From assembly GCA_015680685.1 (NCBI GenBank), contig MNCI01005810.1:1283140-1347139 (forward strand): a DNA stretch of 64,000 nucleotides, given 5' to 3'. Under the pieces are notes generated by a model. That model did no database searches. It was not told the DNA's origin and worked only from the letters and a program-made list of their open reading frames with translations. A program made the position numbers and the translations under genes. Positions 23,990 through 36,146 of this stretch are shown here, one piece after another (within the stretch, counting starts at the first letter, position 1; each line of letters starts with the position of its first letter). This DNA is from Gnetum montanum. Its lineage: Eukaryota > Streptophyta > Gnetopsida > Gnetales > Gnetaceae.

Positions 23990-26210
23990 AAATAGACTAA
24001 CAAAACATGATTATGCTGAGATGTTGGACTTCCAAACTTGACTATGCTAGGGAAGCCTTGGAATATGTGAAATATTCTATCAACTTCCAAAAACCAATCC
24101 TAAGCACTCCATCCTTTCCAAAAAAAATCTCATGATTAAGCCAGATAAGTGTAGACCTAGGCACAAACTAAGTGGTCAAAAGACACCAAAATTCATCTAA
24201 AAACTAGTTTCCCATGTGACTACACTAGTCTAGAGGTGGACTATGCTAGCCCAGCAAATTCCATAATGGAATAGACTTCTCCTAGTCCATCTAGCCTCCA
24301 ATCAACTCTAAATCTCGATACCATCTTCCCAAACATTGGTCAAATCTCTTGGTAGCCTCAAAATGTGGTCAAATTTGTCCATTGATGTTACTTTTTCCAT
24401 TTTTCCCATGAATATACTAGAAAAACCTAGTGACTACACTAGCTTAGCATAGTCATAGGGTTTAGAAGAGGAATGAATCATGTAGATCATCATACACCTC
24501 CAAAACCTCACCTCAAAGCCTCCATGCCTCCCCAAGACCTCCAATAACATTAGAATGTTGACACAACACAAAAATCCTTCACAAACTCCTAAAAGTATTT
24601 TTCCCAAGCATGACTACTATGACTACGCAAGCCCAATGTAGTTAAAATAGGTAGCCAATGTAGTCCACCTAGCAAGTCTAAAACAACTCATTTCCCAATA
24701 CAACTTACCTCCTGAGAACTCCAAAACCAAGATAGCACTTCCGACTTTTTCCCCTCTAGAATATCTTCCAATCCTAACTACACTATGGAGGATGTGATTA
24801 CACTAGGCCAAATAGTCACTAGTGTTGCCCAATGTATTCCATCCAAAACTAACCAAAATTATAATATAGAACCCAAATCCACTTTTGGCAAACCCTAGAA
24901 CCTCCTAAAAGCTTGTTTGACCACAAAGCTTACTACTTTTCCTCACTTTTGGAAATTTCCAATCCCAACTACACTAAGGAGGGTGTGACTATGTTAGGCT
25001 AGTGTAGTCACTAATGTTTCCCAGCATAGTCCACTTATAATTAATCAAAAATTTTCATAAATAATTCAAATTCACTTTTGGAAGTCTTGGAGCCTGCCAA
25101 AGTCAATTTTGACAATAAAACCCAATATTTTCCATTTTTCAACTTTACCTACACCCTAAACTCCTATGACTACACTAAGCTAGCATAGTCACTAGTCTAG
25201 CCCAATGTAGTCAACTTGGAAAAGCCCAAAAAAACTCACAAATAGCCAAAATCAATCCCTAAAAATACCTAGAATCCTATTAAAGCATCCTAAGATCATG
25301 AAACCTTGAAAAATAAGTTAAAATCCATCATTTTTCATACTAAAATTTTCAACTACACTAGGAACTACATGCTAGCATAGTTAAGAGGTATATAGCCATT
25401 CCAAGACCCAAGAAATCATTAAAACTAATGATTTTGGCACTAAAACCCTAGCCAACAACACCAGTGACCCCAGAAGTTCATTAGCATGATCAATTAAGCT
25501 TCAAAACTTACCAAAATTCATTTTTCATACATAACTATGCTAAAGAAGCCTATGACTATGCTAGCTCAGTGTAGTCATAGTAGGAAGGAAAAATGTGGCA
25601 AAAAAAATCAATAGTATATCATCCAAAATGGTCCACAATAGACCTAGAATGACCAAAAACATATCCCATGTCATCTAGCTACAATTTCACTTCATTTCAG
25701 CCATGGAAACACCAAATTCCACTCAACTATGCTGAGGAAGCATGTGATTATGCTAGCCTAGCATAGTCATAGTAGGAAGGGAAAATGTAACAATAACAAT
25801 CAATAATATACCATTCAAAATGGCCCAAAATTGGCCCATAATGCCCCAAACCCTAGTCTATGTTGCCTACTTGTAATTTCACTATGTTTTAGCCTCATAA
25901 ACCCCATGAACTCATCTATTCCTTATGACTACATTGGGACATGCTAGCGTAGCATAGTCACCACCAAGAACATGTTTTTCAACCTTCTAGAAGGTCAAAA
26001 CAATGTTAGCACTTGCAAATCTTAAATACCCACCCCCTCTGCTAACTATCTAGACCATTGATAACCTAAAAGTGACCATACTAAGCCTAGGAAACTACCC
26101 CTAAATGTTGACTGCACTAGAAAATGTATGACTACACTAGGCCAGTGTAGTCATATAATAGGGTCCAACATAGTCATAATAAAAAGTGCTAATTTTTCTT
26201 GAAAATAGCC
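23990..26210 (+). repeat. spacer with dispersed palindromic CTAG-type motifs
   Basis: More than a dozen copies of imperfect palindromes such as ACTACACTAGGCTAGTGTAGTC (split here as ACTACACTAG / GC / TAGTGTAGT) and TATGCTAGCCTAGCATAG, roughly every 80-180 bases, e.g. near 24215, 24430, 24790, 24995, 25170, 25560, 25750, 25930 and 26120. The sequence between them is unremarkable and non-coding. It occupies the position that the antisense gene holds in the Tat element. Confidence 0.65.
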
Positions 26211-28348
26211 CTGGAATAACCTCCTCATATGCCCAAACTCATCTACTAACCTTGTAACCCCATATCATGGCCTACTAAGGCCTAAAACTGGAAAAATCTA
26301 ACCATGTTTGATTAATAATGACCATGTTTTATCACATGTTTTCCACTTAGACTCATTTAACCTTGTTTCATGGTATTTTGAATTGTTTTGATCTTGTTTT
26401 ATATTAGTTGACCTCATTCAGTATCTACATAGCTTTAGTTTCACCGTATCTACCTTATTTTTTCTATTGTAACCTCTATGACCTTCATTTAGCCTTTCAT
26501 TGGTATTAAGTAATGGGGTTTGACCATCATTTGACACCATGTAACCATGGCTTGCCAAGGCCTTAAACTAGAAAAAATATAACCTTATTTTAGATATTTT
26601 CATGGTGTTTCAACCAATTTTGACATTTACATGACCTTGTTTAGACTTTATTCCATCTTATTTATCTTCACCTACATACATACTCTTGGTTAATCTTTCT
26701 TTCATTTTTTTTAACATTGGAGTATCATATGGTTTCATATTTACTAAAGTATTTTATGTCATTTTAGTATTATTTACTCATTATTGCACAAGTGCAACTT
26801 AATGTGCTTATGTTTTCATGTAGGATTAAGCTAGGAGGATAAGAGGGTAAATTAGACTAGCCTTAAAGCCTAAATGTTTTCCTCTTGTAATGTTGTTAGA
26901 CCAAGATAACCCAAGCCTTTGAAACCATGCTACTATACAACATTAACATCCTGAAGTAGCTTGATGACCACCAACCTTAAAGCCAGAAACATCATAGAGG
27001 ATCCATTAGTCAAAGTTTTGATCTATACCATGATGGTGAGGAGAAAGCACTCAAAACCAAGTTCCTTATCAGAACTTAAGCCTATTGATGACCTCATCAA
27101 TCCCTTACAATGCAACATTAAAGCCATTACCTAGCCTTGATTAAACCTAACACTCACATGTTCGCTTGTAATATTGTTTACTATTGTTGATAGGTTGCAA
27201 TGAGTGACTAATGTTGACAATTTTGATTTTCTATAACAAGAAAGCTTTCATGACCTATATATATCTTCTTTTTTGACACAAAGAATGAATTGCAAAGCAT
27301 TGTAAATTTGATGCACATCACACAGATCTCTCTCTACCTTGTAATAGTGAAGACCTATGGTAGCCTATTTTGCTAATCATCCTACATGGCCTTATGCATT
27401 TCATTGTAATAACATGACTTCTTTGTATGGTTTTCTTATTCTCTTGGAGTTTTGCATCTAGGATAAGCCTAAATTCATCATGAAGGTGCAACTCACTACA
27501 GCAACAAGTCACCACACAACCTTGATGCACAAGATTTGGTGAGTTTTTTTTGTTGTGCCAAGAGTGCTTTTCTTACATCATTTTCATTACCATTTCATTG
27601 AGCCCAATCCTATAGCTTGATTATAACCTTCCTTACCTTTGATAATAATGTTAACTAATGTTTAGCACTCATGCATTATCGTTGTATGACATCCCTTTGT
27701 CATGCTCCACAGTCAAGACCATTGAGTGTAGCACATCTCATTCAATGGGAAAACCACCATGTACACTTGAATGTAACACATCTTATTCAATGGAAAACCA
27801 TCTATGCCATTGAATATAAAACTCTTACTTGATGGGAAAAACCAAATCAAAATCAGCTTTAACAAAGAAACCCAATGAAGTTGTCACCCCACAAAAAAAT
27901 AAAATGGGAATGCAAAATTACCAAGAAGTTGGATGGCCAAAGAGAATCAAGAAATAAACCTGTCTCCAAACATCCAAAGGGAGGAGCCCAATGGCCAAAC
28001 AAGCCTTGGAGGGAGATCTTAATTCCTCAGACACATTTGCTAAAGTGAATCACACTTCAAGGCACAAAGTGCCAAGATCTATTAATTAACTAACATGTTA
28101 GTGCCGCACTATAGACATGATGTCAACATTTGGAATGTAGTATTATCCTCCATTACCATTTTCCTATGACCTCACTACCATTTCACCATCATAACCTTCT
28201 CCCATCATCACAAGCACTTTTGATGTGGTACAACACCTTCGAATCAAGCATGGAGTGAGAACGTTGGTGATAGGCCTACAATGATGTTTTTTGTTCTTTG
28301 TTGATGTCTCTAAAGTCAATTTTCTAGATATCAACAAAGAGGATCCAA
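26211..28348 (+). other. non-coding spacer before the 3' LTR of element B
   Basis: No supported gene. It contains two more GGCCTAAAACT-type repeats (about 26270 and 26550). It ends in the polypurine-like tract CAACAAAGAGGATCCAA at about 28332-28348, directly before the TGAAACACC start of the 3' LTR. No pol remnant is recognisable, so the enzyme genes were either never present or lost completely. Confidence 0.6.
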
Positions 28349-29860
28349 TGAAACACCACCAAAAATTCATGTTGTAACCTTCATCTCCTAACTTGAGGTA
28401 AGGATTCATTATAAATGTGAAATATGTAGCCCATGAGCTACAATCTTGGATACTTCAACTTTTTAGGACCAAAAAAAAGCTTCCCAAGTGAAAAAAGGCA
28501 TCCCATGTCTATATTTGGGCTTGGGAATGTTGAAAACACCTTGGTAATAACTAAAATTGGCATTTCCATGGGTTTTTGTAGGGGTATAGCCCCAACTAGG
28601 CTAGAACCATTAATTTTGACCAATTCTATAGTAGAGACAGTGCTATCATAGATGGAAAATGGCTAATATAGTTACCACCAAGACCATGTAGAAGTGCAAT
28701 ATTGGAACTATTTGAATTTCAATTTTTCTAGCAATGTCTAGCATAGTAATTTCAAGTTTTCAAAGAAAGAGCATGATGGTGTAGTTGTAGCTCCAGTGTA
28801 CTTGTAGGTCTAGTGTATTTGTAGCTCTAGCAGATTTGTAGCTTTAGCATAATTGCATTTTTAGCATAAAGAGCATGATGGTGTAGTTGTAGCTCCAGTG
28901 TACTTGTAGCTCTATCAGATTTGTAGCTTCAATATAGTTGTCGTTTTAGCATAGTTGTAGCTCCAACATAGCTGCAACTTCAGCATAGTCCACCAAAGCT
29001 AGTGTAGTAAGAATGGTTCCAACATATTCACAAAATTTCACATACTATTTATAGTAAAAAGATGGATTTTGTGGTTGTAATCCATACCAAACTTACTATA
29101 AATGGCAACCAAGTTGAAAGTTGATAACCATTGCACCTACAAATTGATACCAATCTATCAAAAATCATGGAAGTGGTGTATGAACCTGAAAATAGCCAAA
29201 TCTATCCTATGAAAACCCAACATAGATACTTTATTTCATTCTAGACTTTGGCATAAGCAATGGCATTTTTGACATTTTCACAACCACCAAAGCCTATTGC
29301 AACCTTGTAGCATTTTTTGGTAGCAAAATCTGATAGCACACTAGGCATAGAGACTTCCACGTAGCTTCCAATACACCAAAAGTGAAATACCATTTTTTTA
29401 TCACATTGTAGACCATAGTAAAAACCAATAGAAAGTTGGTGAAAACTAGAGCTAGGAAGAAACTAGATTGTCCAGTTACCATAGAACATAGCCTACCTTC
29501 TCCAATGGATTTCAAGGTCCTACAAGAAACTTATTATGCTCTTGGCACAAAATCTTTACTTCATTAACCTTACTCATTATTTCTTATTTAAATAAAATTA
29601 TTATTCATGCTATGCAAATTTTAGTTTATGTTTTCGTTTATGTGCATGTTTTCATTTCGAATTTATAGCTTTAATTCCATTTTCATTTCTATTTTCCATT
29701 TCCATTTACACTTTTATAAGTCCCTAGGTTATTGGAAAGACTATCTAGGATGCCTTAAATTCCATTTTTAAAGGTCCTTATGATTTAGGGCTAAAACTAT
29801 TTCAACGCTTGAATTTTTGGGTTTTTGTTCCAACAACTAAAATTTCCAACACCAACACTT
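28349..29860 (+). repeat. 3' LTR of element B (recognisable part)
   Basis: It opens TGAAACACCACCAAAAATTC and aligns in blocks with 17362-18820. At 28740-28985 it has expanded short tandem repeats of the type GTAGCTCTAGCATA(N)TT, about a dozen units, against only a few in the 5' LTR. The LTR copies differ by many substitutions and indels, so the insertion is old. Confidence 0.65.
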
Positions 29861-30322
29861 GGGTTGCGTAGGTCCTTGTGTGGGCTATGCTAGCCCCTAC
29901 ATGGGCCATGCTGGCCAAAACAATTCCTACTCTACTCCTAACATCACCTACTCTACTCACATGTTGTCACCTCTACACCTAATGCCATCACACTGAAACA
30001 TCACCACCATGCAAAGACTCAACCACCATGTAGGCCACCATCACCAACATAGCACCAACTAGTGTAGCGCTACCAATGTCTTCCTTAAGCAAGCTTTCTC
30101 ACCATTCTCACACCATCATGACCATTTCCATTACGCATGCCTTGCTGTTGTTCCTGCCCTACCTAGCAATGGAAAATTTTTCCATCAATAATGGAAAATT
30201 TGAAATTTTTGTCAACTAATGGAAAAATTCAAAATTTCTATCTTAAAAGTCTAGTTTAAATACAAAATGAGAAAAATTAATTTTCAAAAAAAACTTTGAC
30301 ACATTGGCAACATGTGAGCTAA

Positions 30323-30387
30323 GAATTCTATAATTAAGCATGCTCATCCTAGAGTAGTATTGGTATGGGTGACTTCTCGAGAAGTCT
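30323..30387 (+). pseudogene. 5S rRNA-derived fragment (Cassandra-like)
   Basis: About 65 bases align with the second half of plant 5S rRNA. GAATTC, then GTTAAGC-like TAATTAAGCATGCTC, AGAGTAGTATTGGTATGGGTGAC and CTTCTCGAGAAGTC correspond to the 5S internal control region and its following stem; the conserved core is GGTATGGGTGAC. The 5' third is missing or unrecognisable, and there is no T-run terminator at the right place. Such degenerate 5S sequence is the hallmark of Cassandra terminal-repeat elements, which carry it in their LTRs. A second LTR is not visible, so a solo LTR remnant or a plain 5S pseudogene both fit. Confidence 0.7.
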
Positions 30388-30697
30388 TAAAAATTGTGTA
30401 CTTTTTACAAATTTAAAATGACCATAATTTTTTATTTTGAAGTTCATTTTCAACCAAACAAAAATCAATTCCAATAGATTCAAACCTTTTGGACATCATG
30501 AAATGGTCAAATGTAGCCTTCAGACAATTGAGAATTAGTTCTTTATGCCATCATTTAGGATCCTAAAAAAACTAGGATTTCGTGGTCAGGTAGAAGCTCA
30601 TGACAATTCTAACATCTCTTAGAACCAATTAACTAGCTTGAGTCTCATAAAGAGAGCCAATGAGACCAAGGATTGTCAACATGCTTGATTTCTTTAA
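30388..30697. other. left flank of the element 3 insertion
   Basis: No gene. Because element 3 (30703-41329) has a target duplication, this stretch was once continuous with 41335, where a decayed chromovirus begins. It therefore probably holds the leader or Gag N-terminus of that chromovirus, but no frame or primer site is clear. Confidence 0.4.
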
Positions 30698-30702
30698 CTT
30701 GC
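30698..30702 (+). repeat. target-site duplication, left copy (CTTGC)
   Basis: CTTGC lies immediately before the first LTR base of element 3 and is repeated at 41330-41334 immediately after the last. The match is perfect and of the 5-bp length made by Ty3/gypsy integrases. Confidence 0.85.
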
Positions 30703-31532
30703 TAATCAATCATGGTTTGCTAGGCCCTAATATTAGCTATGCGATATCAAGTACATGATATCATGTCTTGGGTACGATATCGTATATGTGATATCATGAT
30801 TCTAGTGTTAGCCTATAAATATAGCACTTAGGTAGATAGTTGAGAAGGAATCTTTGGGAGGGAAATTTTTGGGAATTTAGAAGTTCTTTTCTTTTGGCAA
30901 TTTAGTTTTAGTTTCTTTCTTTCAAGCTAGTTATTCACAGTGCATGCTCATAGTGTGATGTTTGTAATTGTACAGCACCTTTGTTTGAGTGTGACGTACT
31001 TGGACACGTGCATGACCAGCAATAAAGATCAAGATTACTTTCATCATTGTAGCATTCAATTAGATTAATTTTTTTGTTTTAATTATTTAATGCCTTCTTT
31101 AATTAATAGTTGATTTATTGTTATTTACTTTTCCTATCATTAAGTGGAATGTGTATGACTTAATCACAAGCATTTAAGTGCAAATAATTGGCATGCCCAG
31201 TAGTAATTCCATGAAGTCCAAGATGTATAAGGATAGTTAAGGATAAATACCATCACCATAGGCTAATTTAGGTTTTTATTCCATTATTAGTTTAATCAAT
31301 TTATCTTTTCTTTTATCATGTGTAACGTAGAATTAGGACAACATTATATGCCTCACTCTAGACTAAACCATACATGACAAAGCTACCACTAGTCCAGGTG
31401 GAAAGACAGCAAACTACGATCAACATATAACTATCTAGGTGCCACAACTAGTCCATCTACAGAGTTTGATTGGATCACATGTGCATGCTCATATTCATAT
31501 GGTTGAGTGTAGGGGTACCTCACCACTCATCA
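30703..31532 (+). repeat. 5' LTR of element 3
   Basis: 830 bp, starting TAATCAATC (ancestral TGATGAATC, from the partner LTR) and ending CACTCATCA. U3 has ATGATATCAT, TACGATATCGTA and GTGATATCAT within about 60 bases (30745-30800), then the TATA box GCCTATAAATATAGC at about 30811. R/U5 carries the GTGTGATGTTTGTAATTG stretch shared with the other LTRs of this family. Confidence 0.88.
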
Positions 31533-31533
31533 T

Positions 31534-31551
31534 TGTCTTCATTTCCGAGGA
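31534..31551 (+). other. degraded primer-binding site of element 3
   Basis: TGTCTTCATTTCCGAGGA sits one base after the LTR end, where elements 2 and 5 have TGGCACCGTTGCC and TGGCACCATTGCC. It keeps the trailing TTNCCNNGGA pattern but has lost the CA/CCG core, so it would no longer pair well with tRNA-Asp. Confidence 0.65.
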
Positions 31552-31657
31552 TGGTGCTAGTTATCTAGATTAGTTATATTACACAAGATTGTTGTAAAAG
31601 GGTATTAACAATATATCTTTTGAGAAGTATTCAAAAACACACCAAAAATCAACAACA

Positions 31658-34169
31658 ATGTCTCACTCATGAAAAAATGATTGTGAATCATATAGTGCAC
31701 CCATTCATTAGAGAACTAACAAAATATACAATGAAGAAGATTGGAGTGATCCACCTTATGAAATGGTTTTTCATGACCATGGCCACCCTAACAACACTCA
31801 AAGACTACATTCACCTAAGGTAGACAATCTTGAATAAGATGACGTTAGTCGTAAACTAGGGAAGGCCTCAAGGCCTAAGACCTCCTCAGTACTTAGAAAT
31901 GATAAACCAAGGGACCTTGAGGAACATTATAGAAGCCATGGCTATCCTACCAGTTCCTCCTTTTTATCTTCCCTATCAACTTCAACATCTATCTTTGACA
32001 AAGATGAACATAGGTATAGAGATAGAGCTCCACAAAAGGGTTAGAATAAATACATACTCAAGGTCATCAACATGCACAAAAGCCCCATCATCACCATCGA
32101 TCAAATAGAGATTTTAATCACNGACATACTCAAGGTCATCAACATGCCCAAAAGCCCCATCATCACCATCGATCAAATAGAGATTTTAATCACAACTTGT
32201 CTAATGATGATAAATCCCTATTAGTCCCTAAAAGCCTAATACACATCACAGAGGCCATTAACATATCTCACAAGCATCGGAAGAAGATTCAACCACCTAA
32301 GCTTGACATTAATAATATTTCAAAATTTGTAGGAGGCTATGATTCAAATCTGCAACATCATTTACAAGCCTTCCATGATGTTTGTGTGCTCAAAAATGTG
32401 GACAGTAAATGGAAAAAGCTTAAGCTCTTTCCTAGGACACTAATAGATAAAGCTAAAGTGTCATATAGATCATTAGAACCAAATTCAATCAGACAAGGGT
32501 TAACCATGTTAGAAATTTTTACTAAAAGATACTAGACCTATGCGCACATGTCTGCCTTGAGGAGACAAATACAAAGATGGAAACAAGAACAAAAAATACC
32601 CTTGGACATGGCCTTAGATAGATACTATGCCTTACTAAATAAATGTCCAAGTCATATGTTCTCTGAGAAAGAGAAAATACTCCACATTATAGATGGGCTT
32701 AGTAATGAAACAAGGGTGAACCTTGGAAAGTATGCTCAAGGATAACTATATGAGCTCCAAGGCCACTAGGTCAAAGAACTAATAGAGCATCTATTGAAAG
32801 AAGAGAGAGAATTATCTAAATGGGAGAATTCCAAAGCATTTTAGTGGGATCCAACTATAGAAAGAACAAGGATCTAGAACTACAATGAAGAGGAAACAAA
32901 TAATTCTAGAAGGGAGATACAATCCCAACCTTTGAAAATAGAAAAATCAATAGATGAAATTGAGGCAAAGCATAAAAAGATGACCATATGGGCAAAGGAA
33001 CAAAGTATGAATTCAGAAGATACTATTGGGGAGAGGGTCATCCAAAATAAACCTAGAAATCGAAATAAATAAAGAACATAGAAATTGGAAATAGTTAAGA
33101 ACATTATTCAATAACTGGGAAGAATGGCTAAGGATAATGAGGCCAAAGGATCAACTATAGATAATGAGGATGGATGTGATGTCTATTTATATGACCATCT
33201 AAAGGACCATTGCCAAGTCTTGTCACATCTATATGGGCATTGGGCAGGGAAGCTACACCCAAAATTCATACAAAGGTATCAATATAGGTGCATCCCTATT
33301 CCATAAGATAATTATGGACAACCCCATGACCCATTGTACTATCCTAAGGGGAGCTATTACTAGCCTCAACACTTTGCTCCACCATAGTGGCAAAACTCAT
33401 AGGCATGGGGGAAGCCACCATCTAGCCATCCATGTCCTCCTTTCCTACCAAAACCAAATGCCTACTATGTTCAACATCCTATTTCTCCAACTAGTTCTAA
33501 ATCCTCTACCTCTAATCACCATTATCACTCTCTTGAGTACTATCAACCTGTGTCTTCTCCTGAGGGCTCACAACCTCATACTTCTCACACCTCACCCTTA
33601 ATATTCTCATCCTTCACCTCCTTCTACACTACCAACCAACAAATGTAACTTGTGCTACTGCTATTAATGAAAGTGGGTTCCCTATGCAACATTGGAGGCA
33701 TCCCTTCTTTAGGCATGGCCGTAGGAAGAGGAATCATGCTTTTGAACCTACTCCACCCTCTAAACTAGCCCAAGGTCAACCTGGTGCCACACCTTCCTTA
33801 GCTCCATCAATAGCCCCTATGACTATATCTAGGCCTCCACCTCACACTCCGACATCCACATGATCCAGTGAATTCACCAATGTGAAGGGACACATAGATC
33901 CATGCATGCTACCATATAGTGAAGGATGCCATAGTGGGTTGGATTTCCCTCATAATGTACACACACCATCTAACCTACCCCACTATTCTTCCTATAATCA
34001 GGTGTATGACCAATAATTTTTCTACCCAGCCACCATACCACCAATAGACACCTAGTGGCTAGGGCATGATGAGCTCCTAACATTTCATACATGCATGAAT
34101 CCTACTCATCCACTTATTAATCCTAGCCATGACCAAATGTTTAGTCATTGGGGTCATCTCCCATTCTAA
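31658..34169 (+). pseudogene. gag of element 3 (broken, protease lost)
   Basis: ATG 31658 matches the start of the element 5 Gag (M-S-[HL]-S). Readable parts: 31899-32108; the capsid core 32197-32535 with F-V-G-G-Y-D-S-N-L-Q-H-H-L and K-L-F-P-R-T-L; and 32548-32745 with Y-Y-A-L-L-N-K-C-P-S-H. A zinc-knuckle-like C-D-V-Y-L-Y-D-H...C...S-H-L lies at about 33175-33230. The linker with R-H-P-F-F-R-H-G is at about 33690, and a final segment reading W-G-H-L-P-F ends at 34169. The stretch between these last two, which holds the protease in element 1, has no D-S-G loop. A 70-bp duplication around the N at 32122 is likely an assembly artefact. Many stops. Confidence 0.78.
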
Positions 34170-35500
34170 TTTATAGGATTCTTAAGGGGTATTTTTCCTT
34201 TTTTTTTACAATTTTTTGTCATTTCTCTATTTCTTTTACTTTTTCTAATTGTTGTTTTCAATTTTCCATTATAATCTTGATCATGCATAAGTTGATCATG
34301 TTGCTCATTAAGGTAAGGTTTTTTCCTTATGTTCCCTAGTCATACAGGACTAAGTGAGACCATGACATCCATCCACCTATTCCATTAATAAGAGTTTTGT
34401 GCTTTGGTCACAATGGTAATCTTTTTCATCATTCAACTATAAATAATTTGATAATCATTGTGTCTGGAGAGACGAGTGAAGGACCAAGGTGGAATGATAA
34501 GGGTATGACATCAAGGGGATCCATAGATTCTCTTTGGTTACTTCTGTATGTTCTATCATGTTTTCAAGGTTGTAACTATATCCTTGTAGATCTAACAAAA
34601 AATGGAACTAAGAGAAACTGAAAAAAAAAATCTTTTGTGGATCCCACTGGAAAGACATGTACCCATGCCTGAAGGTAGGCAACTCCATAGAGTAAAAAAA
34701 AGAGAGAGAGAAGGAAACATGAAAAAAATAAAGAAGAAAGAAAGAGAGTGAGCCATTATGACATTATGACACTCCTCTCTTGCTCCTCCCTTAAACAAAA
34801 TGCCAAGTGTTATTACTCCATGCAACTCTGGTAGGCTTATGGTTGTTTGTCGTTGGGATAAAGCAATGCGGTGTCACTACAATGTGGTATGGACTTGGTC
34901 TGGAACTTGGAAATCTAGACACATGATTATTTAACCACTAATTACACACAAGATTTCATTGTGACCATCATTAGAAACCTCACGTCCTAATTTCTACAAT
35001 CCCTTCTACAATCCATCTCATCCTATTGTCTAAATCTTCATAACTTGTGATTGATGTAATGTAGAGTTATTATCTCAACTCAATGGTTTTAACATGTGTG
35101 TTTTGTTCACAAGAATATGTTTCATTCAACTTCTCTAGTGCCCACAAACATTAGAGGTGTAGTTCCACAAGGGCATCATAGGCTAGAGCTTGCTTTGGGG
35201 AGGATCCACTTATGTAACTTTTGTAACTTGTCCCTGTTGCACATGACACATTATTTTTCACCCTTCAACTAATCACCTAAATGAACTATCCTTTCCCTTA
35301 ATCAATCATTCCTCAACAAGTATTATACAACCTTTGTCCTAGCCCCTTTTCACAAATTTTTATATATGACTCCACCATGACACATTTCTTATGCCTCAAA
35401 ATTAATTTTCTAAATACTCCAAAGCTTCCAATTTAATCTTCAATCCTTCATTAAATATTGAAGATTTATTATTCCCACTCAGTCCCTACATTCAATGTAT
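34170..35500 (+). other. non-coding tail of element 3
   Basis: A T-rich start (34190-34260), then sequence with the block GCTTTGGGGAGGATCCAC at about 35192-35209 that elements 1 and 2 share. A purine-rich AG tract lies at 34685-34745. No coding region is supported. Confidence 0.6.
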
Positions 35501-35504
35501 TTCA

Positions 35505-35615
35505 GTGGGGAGGTGATATCGTGTATGCGATATCATGTCTAACCTGATACCTGGTACGTGATATTGGGTATGTGATATTGGGTCTCTCCTACCTATATAT
35601 ACTAATGGCCCCACC
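35505..35615 (+). promoter_or_regulatory. internal promoter-like region before the extra ORF
   Basis: GTGATATCGTG, GCGATATCATG, CGTGATATTGG and TGTGATATTGG occur within 75 bases, followed after about 20 bases by CCTATATATACT. This is the same arrangement as in U3 of the family's LTRs (GATATC palindromes, then TATA at 20-30 bases). The extra ORF begins about 540 bases downstream, behind a splice-acceptor-like TTACAG. It could be a decayed LTR U3 left by recombination or a true second promoter; the sequence alone cannot decide. Confidence 0.5.
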
Positions 35616-36146
35616 TACTTTGAGTTCATTTCTTTCATTTGACACGAGGGGAGTTGTTAAAATTTTCCTCTGTGACATAGAGCTTTACATCTCCATATCC
35701 CAAGTGTAATATCTCGCTTCCTAACATTCTAATTTCAATTCTGTCTTATCCTAGTTGAACCTTGAGTGTTCCACTTAGTTATGGGGGGGTACTGCAATAG
35801 GAAGTGTGCATACTTTTTCCAAAACTTGCTATCATGAAAATAATATCATAGGAGTAAGAAATTCAATGTTTATGAAAGAAACATTCTGTGTTTAAATGCC
35901 AAGCTAATTTTCATCAATCACCTATGCCACCCAAATGATTGTAATTGCCACATGTATAGAAAATGATGAAACCCAACAATGTAAGGTCAATAATAACACC
36001 GTTTGAAGCCACTTCTCAAAAATATTTCTAACTCTAAAAATCACACTATGGAATTATGGACTATTAATTAAGGCACTAAGTAAGGTACGAATTGATAAAA
36101 ATTTCTCTACACAACCTTAGTAACAATGATTTTTGTGTGATTACAG

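Larger units (their letters stand above)
17362..29860 (+). mobile_element. element B: non-autonomous Tat-like retrotransposon (gag-protease)
   Basis: Two long direct repeats (17362 onward and 28349 onward), both opening TGAAACAYCAYCAAAAATTC, bracket a plus-strand gag and protease. The protease loop (V-D-D-G-A-A-T-N-V-V) and the Gag core match the Tat element at 47788-64000. The LTR start and adjoining polypurine tract also match that element (TGAAACACCAC after AAAGAGG). No RT, RNase H or integrase is visible. Instead about 5.7 kb of spacer with tandem and palindromic repeats follows the protease. The 3' ends of the LTRs have diverged, so the outer right boundary (given as 29860) and target duplication are not fixed. 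Confidence 0.7.
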
